64,000 nt of DNA from NCBI RefSeq assembly GCF_932276165.1, contig NC_063984.1:7075501-7139500 (forward strand). Reading direction: 5' to 3'. A program made the translations under genes and the position numbers. Below, piece after piece: positions 60,990-64,000 of the stretch. The notes below the pieces were generated by a model. That model had not been told where the DNA came from and did not search any database. It saw nothing but the letters and a program-made list of their open reading frames with translations. The DNA comes from Plutella xylostella (Eukaryota; Arthropoda; Insecta; Lepidoptera; Plutellidae). Within the stretch, counting starts at the first letter, position 1. The number at the start of each line of letters is the position of its first letter.

Positions 60990-62615
60990 GTGAGAGTGAA
61001 GTGAACGTAACAATTATATTATTTATATATATTTTAATATTTATAGGTTCTATTTAAGTTTAGGTTTATTAGTAGATCACATTTTATTCTGTTTTATTTA
61101 ATAAAGTATGCTCTTACTTAAAAGAGCTATGATATAATTCAAGCTATCGATTTTAACTGTTACTTGTATCCATATTCTGATTGATAAATAATAAATTTAG
61201 AAATATCATTGTGATTTTAATCATACCTACTTATAACAATATAAAATAATTTAACATGATTGTGTTGATGTAGTTTCTAATGTGGATTTGTATACTTAAA
61301 ATAAAATAAATTTGTCTTGGCATCTTTTATTTACCTACATATTAAGAACCCAAAATAAGTCTGTAATATAACTGGTTACATTCATTACTGTATGTATTTT
61401 TAAAAGTAACCATCATTAAAATAAAAAAAAGAAAAAAGATCTTTAGTTGCTTTAGTTAGATTCGATCCACAGACCACAGGGATCTAGTTCGAGGCTGTAA
61501 CCAACTGGGCTGAGGTGCTGATAATTGTTTTAGTGAAAAATTCCTTCACTGTCTTCCCTAGCCGACAACTTACTTAATACATATTTCAGATGCTTACACT
61601 TTTCATTATTTTGAAGTCCCTTGACCATATACGTACATAAAGTAGTTATTGCTACGATCTATATACCATCGTCTATCCATTACATACACTCGATGAGTGG
61701 TAGATTTAGTTCTTATCAAGTTTTAACTTGATTAACATAACATAATATTTTCCTATATGGGCGACTATTTTTTCATGATTATGAAGAAATAACCCATTGT
61801 GGCGGGATACTGTTAGCACTACATGCTAGAGAATACTTCAATGAACTTATAGACATACAACACATTTACTAACGTGCTCCGAGAGATTAATTACGTCACA
61901 ATTACATTATATAGCGACATAACCGCAAATATGAGCGACAATTTTGTTCATGATTTTGAAGAACAAGCAAATCTACCCAAATTCTGTTAGCACTAGATGC
62001 TAGAGAATATTTCAATGAACTTATAGACATATATCACATTTACCAACGTGCTCCGAGAGATTAATTACACCACGATAAATTTACGGCTTCTTTGCGCAAT
62101 TTGCTGTACAATGTATTCAGGCGCTTTCTCTTTGATTGATTATTTTGAAGTCAATTGAGCAAACACAAAGATGACATATATAGATTTATAATGTATTTAC
62201 CATCGTCTATCCGTTATTTACACACTCATGTGGGTAGATTTAGTTGTAATTTTTTTTTTAATGAGTGACATTAACTTGTAATGTAATTAATCTGCCGGAG
62301 CACTCTGAATGGTGTAATAGTAGTTAGTAAGTTAATTGCAGCATCCCCTAGCATGTAGTGATAACAGAATTTTGCTACTTTTTCTTATTTCTTCATAATC
62401 ATGAATAATATTTGGCCGTATTGAGTGTCCTTATAATTAATAATTTTGACTAATTTCGAGCACACTGTTAAATGTGTAATATGTATATAGGTTCATTGCA
62501 GCATCCCCTAGCATGTAGTGATAACAGAATTTTGCTACTTTTTCTTATTTCTTCATGATCATGAAAACAAATTCACTCATACAAAAAATTTGCTTCTGCT
62601 GCTATGTTCACGGCG
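60990..62615 (-). repeat. Right arm of large inverted repeat, with four fold-back modules
   Basis: Inverse of the left arm. Two direct copies of the module (about 61805-61905, 61980-62085) face two inverted copies (about 62280-62400, 62455-62575), against one facing pair in the left arm. A tRNA-like segment is at about 61450-61515 on the minus strand. Homology to the left arm is clearest from 61205 outward and fades toward 60990. Confidence 0.85.
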
Positions 62616-62654
62616 GTTCAGCAACACGGGATGATTAATTTCGGACCGCGCGTC

Positions 62655-62745
62655 ACAGCACAGTTGGCCAAGCGGTTAACACGCCCGGTATCAATCCCTC
62701 ACCACGCTTCCTGGCCGCGGGTTCGAGTCCCACAATCTTCACAAA
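62655..62745 (+). repeat. tRNA-like SINE head
   Basis: CAGTTGGCCAAGCGGTTAAC (box A-like) and CGCGGGTTCGAGTCCCAC (box B), about 50 bp apart. It sits between the right inverted arm and the terminal LINE. No CCA or acceptor-stem pairing is evident, so it is not called as a tRNA. Confidence 0.5.
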
Positions 62746-62824
62746 AATCACAAAAGATCTTGACACAGCTCCCACGAATATTGACCGCCAAAATAAAAGT
62801 CGAGAGAAATAGATCTGTCTCACT

Positions 62825-64000
62825 TTAACTCCGCCCAATGGGAGGAGCCAACCCATAAGAAGTCCACAGGTGTAAGCGAGAATCAAAAAATACACCAACT
62901 GTCCAATCACAAATTTTAAAAAATAATTTAAAAACAATTGCCTTAGAGCTTAGCACACGTCCAACTATCGCATTAGCGTACATAGCAACTGAAGTACTTT
63001 TACACGCTCTCAACACGGTGTTGAGTGAGTCGGCAAACAAGTCGACACCGGGCTGAGCGGCGAGCAGCCGGGCTAGCAGGCGCCGGTCGCGCGGCACCGG
63101 AGACTCCCGGTACAAGTTGGTGCGCGAGGGTGCCTCTGCCAAAAGCATGTGTCTCCTTGCTCTCATAAAATTGTTAGGTACAAAAAGCACTAGGATATTG
63201 TGGAGCAAGTCCAAGCAGTCTACCTTATTCCTTATGATACTCAGAATTAACTTTGCCAGTGCCATGTTTCTTCTTAGTTCTAGCGAGTCATACCCTAAGT
63301 AACCTTCCAGAAAACGCGTTGGGTACATAAATGGGTAGTAAGTGTACTTTTTCTTGTACAGTGACCTCAAGAATCGTTTCTGGACTTGTTCCATCGCTAA
63401 AATGTATTTGTCCTGATGGGGACTCCAGGCCACCGCCGCATTTTCCAGGATACTACGGACCAGTGACTTGTATATGGTTTCCGTCGCTGCATAAGTGAGA
63501 GGGGCTGAGTTACGCAGCACGAATCCCAGCCGCTGGAAAGCCGTTTTCGTAACCTTCTCCAGGTGAGGGCGGAAGGTTAGTTGCGGATCAAATTCAACGC
63601 CTAGGTCCCGTACCTGCCACACTCTCGCTATAGGAGCACCCTCCATGGTGTACTGGTGCTGGTACGGTGATTTTGACCTGGAGAATGTCATCATCTCGCA
63701 CTTACTGGGGTTGAAGTATAACTTATTCTCTTGACTCCATTTATGCAAAGCATTTATGTCACGCTGTAGCTCTAGAGAATCATCCTGAGAGTTAACTGCC
63801 TTCATCAATTTGACATCGTCAGCGAACAACAGTACCTTAGAGTTGGTGACTACATCTGGCAGGTCGTTTATTAAGATGACAAACAAGAATGGTCCCAAGT
63901 TTGATCCTTGACTTATTCCTGAGTGAGTTCCATAGGGTCTCGAGACATATGGGCCATATTTCACAAATTGTTGTCTATCCCTGAAGATGCTGGCGAATAG
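62825..64000 (-). CDS. LINE reverse transcriptase, partial (runs off window)
   Basis: Minus-strand open frame of 391 codons with no start inside the window; it continues past 64000. It carries the RT palm and thumb of a Jockey-like element: SGISQGSNLGPFLF, LLFADDVKLM with the catalytic FADD, LYFNPSKCEMMTFSRSK, VRDLGVEFDPQLTF, VRSILENAAVAWSP. The N-terminal RT and endonuclease would lie to the right. No stops or frameshifts in the visible part. It is distinct in sequence from the LINE at 46852-49692. The last 40 or so residues may be 3' flank read through. Confidence 0.88.
   Translation of the reverse strand, partial: LFASIFRDRQQFVKYGPYVSRPYGTHSGISQGSNLGPFLFVILINDLPDVVTNSKVLLFADDVKLMKAVNSQDDSLELQRDINALHKWSQENKLYFNPSKCEMMTFSRSKSPYQHQYTMEGAPIARVWQVRDLGVEFDPQLTFRPHLEKVTKTAFQRLGFVLRNSAPLTYAATETIYKSLVRSILENAAVAWSPHQDKYILAMEQVQKRFLRSLYKKKYTYYPFMYPTRFLEGYLGYDSLELRRNMALAKLILSIIRNKVDCLDLLHNILVLFVPNNFMRARRHMLLAEAPSRTNLYRESPVPRDRRLLARLLAAQPGVDLFADSLNTVLRACKSTSVAMYANAIVGRVLSSKAIVFKLFFKICDWTVGVFFDSRLHLWTSYGLAPPIGRS

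Noticed and set aside
62280..62575. CRISPR-like repetition of modules
   Set aside because: Modules are long, few, in both orientations and without regular spacers; the genome is eukaryotic.

Overview
This is eukaryotic, almost certainly lepidopteran, genomic DNA. The background is AT-rich and the genes are split by GT-AG introns. The repeats are typical of moths and butterflies: tRNA-derived SINEs, TA-flanked MITEs, Jockey/CR1-like LINEs and a BEL/Pao retroelement. No bacterial or organellar feature is visible.

Three protein genes can be supported. (1) 3698-12478, minus strand: a complete five-exon group I chitin deacetylase of the CDA1/serpentine type (538 aa when the exons are joined). It has a signal peptide, a chitin-binding domain, an LDLa domain and a catalytic domain, and acts on cuticular and tracheal chitin outside the cell. 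(2) 21004-38816, minus strand: a complete 21-exon membrane adenylyl cyclase of the insect Ac3/DAC39E type (1063 aa; every exon junction keeps phase). (3) 44760-46455, plus strand: the first five exons of Integrator complex subunit 2 (423 aa). The remaining two thirds were not found before the window ends. The three genes do not form a functional unit. CDA1 and Ac3 lie head-to-tail on the minus strand, and IntS2 is divergent from Ac3.

Repeats fill the spaces. 12.5-21 kb holds SINEs, a 2.1-kb hAT-type element with a perfect 8-bp target duplication and another TIR element nested inside it, and several MITEs. The Ac3 introns carry MITEs, a LINE 3' fragment, a flanking segmental duplication and a decayed partial copy of one Ac3 exon. 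42.1-43.8 kb is a three-level nest of insertions. From 46.5 kb to the end the sequence is mainly repeats: a nearly full-length two-ORF LINE antisense to IntS2 (46.6-51.0 kb), then an 11.5-kb block (51.13-62.6 kb) bounded by about 1.5-kb inverted arms that are themselves built from fold-back modules. Inside that block are a pol-deleted BEL/Pao element, two SINEs and a LINE tail. Another LINE ORF runs off the right edge.

The most unusual structures are the long inverted arms with facing modules, the PHD-finger plus FP-like ORF1 LINE whose ORF2 has GTG where an ATG is expected, and the very long or interrupted IntS2 intron. All calls come from reading the sequence. Family names rest on remembered motifs, not on database searches.
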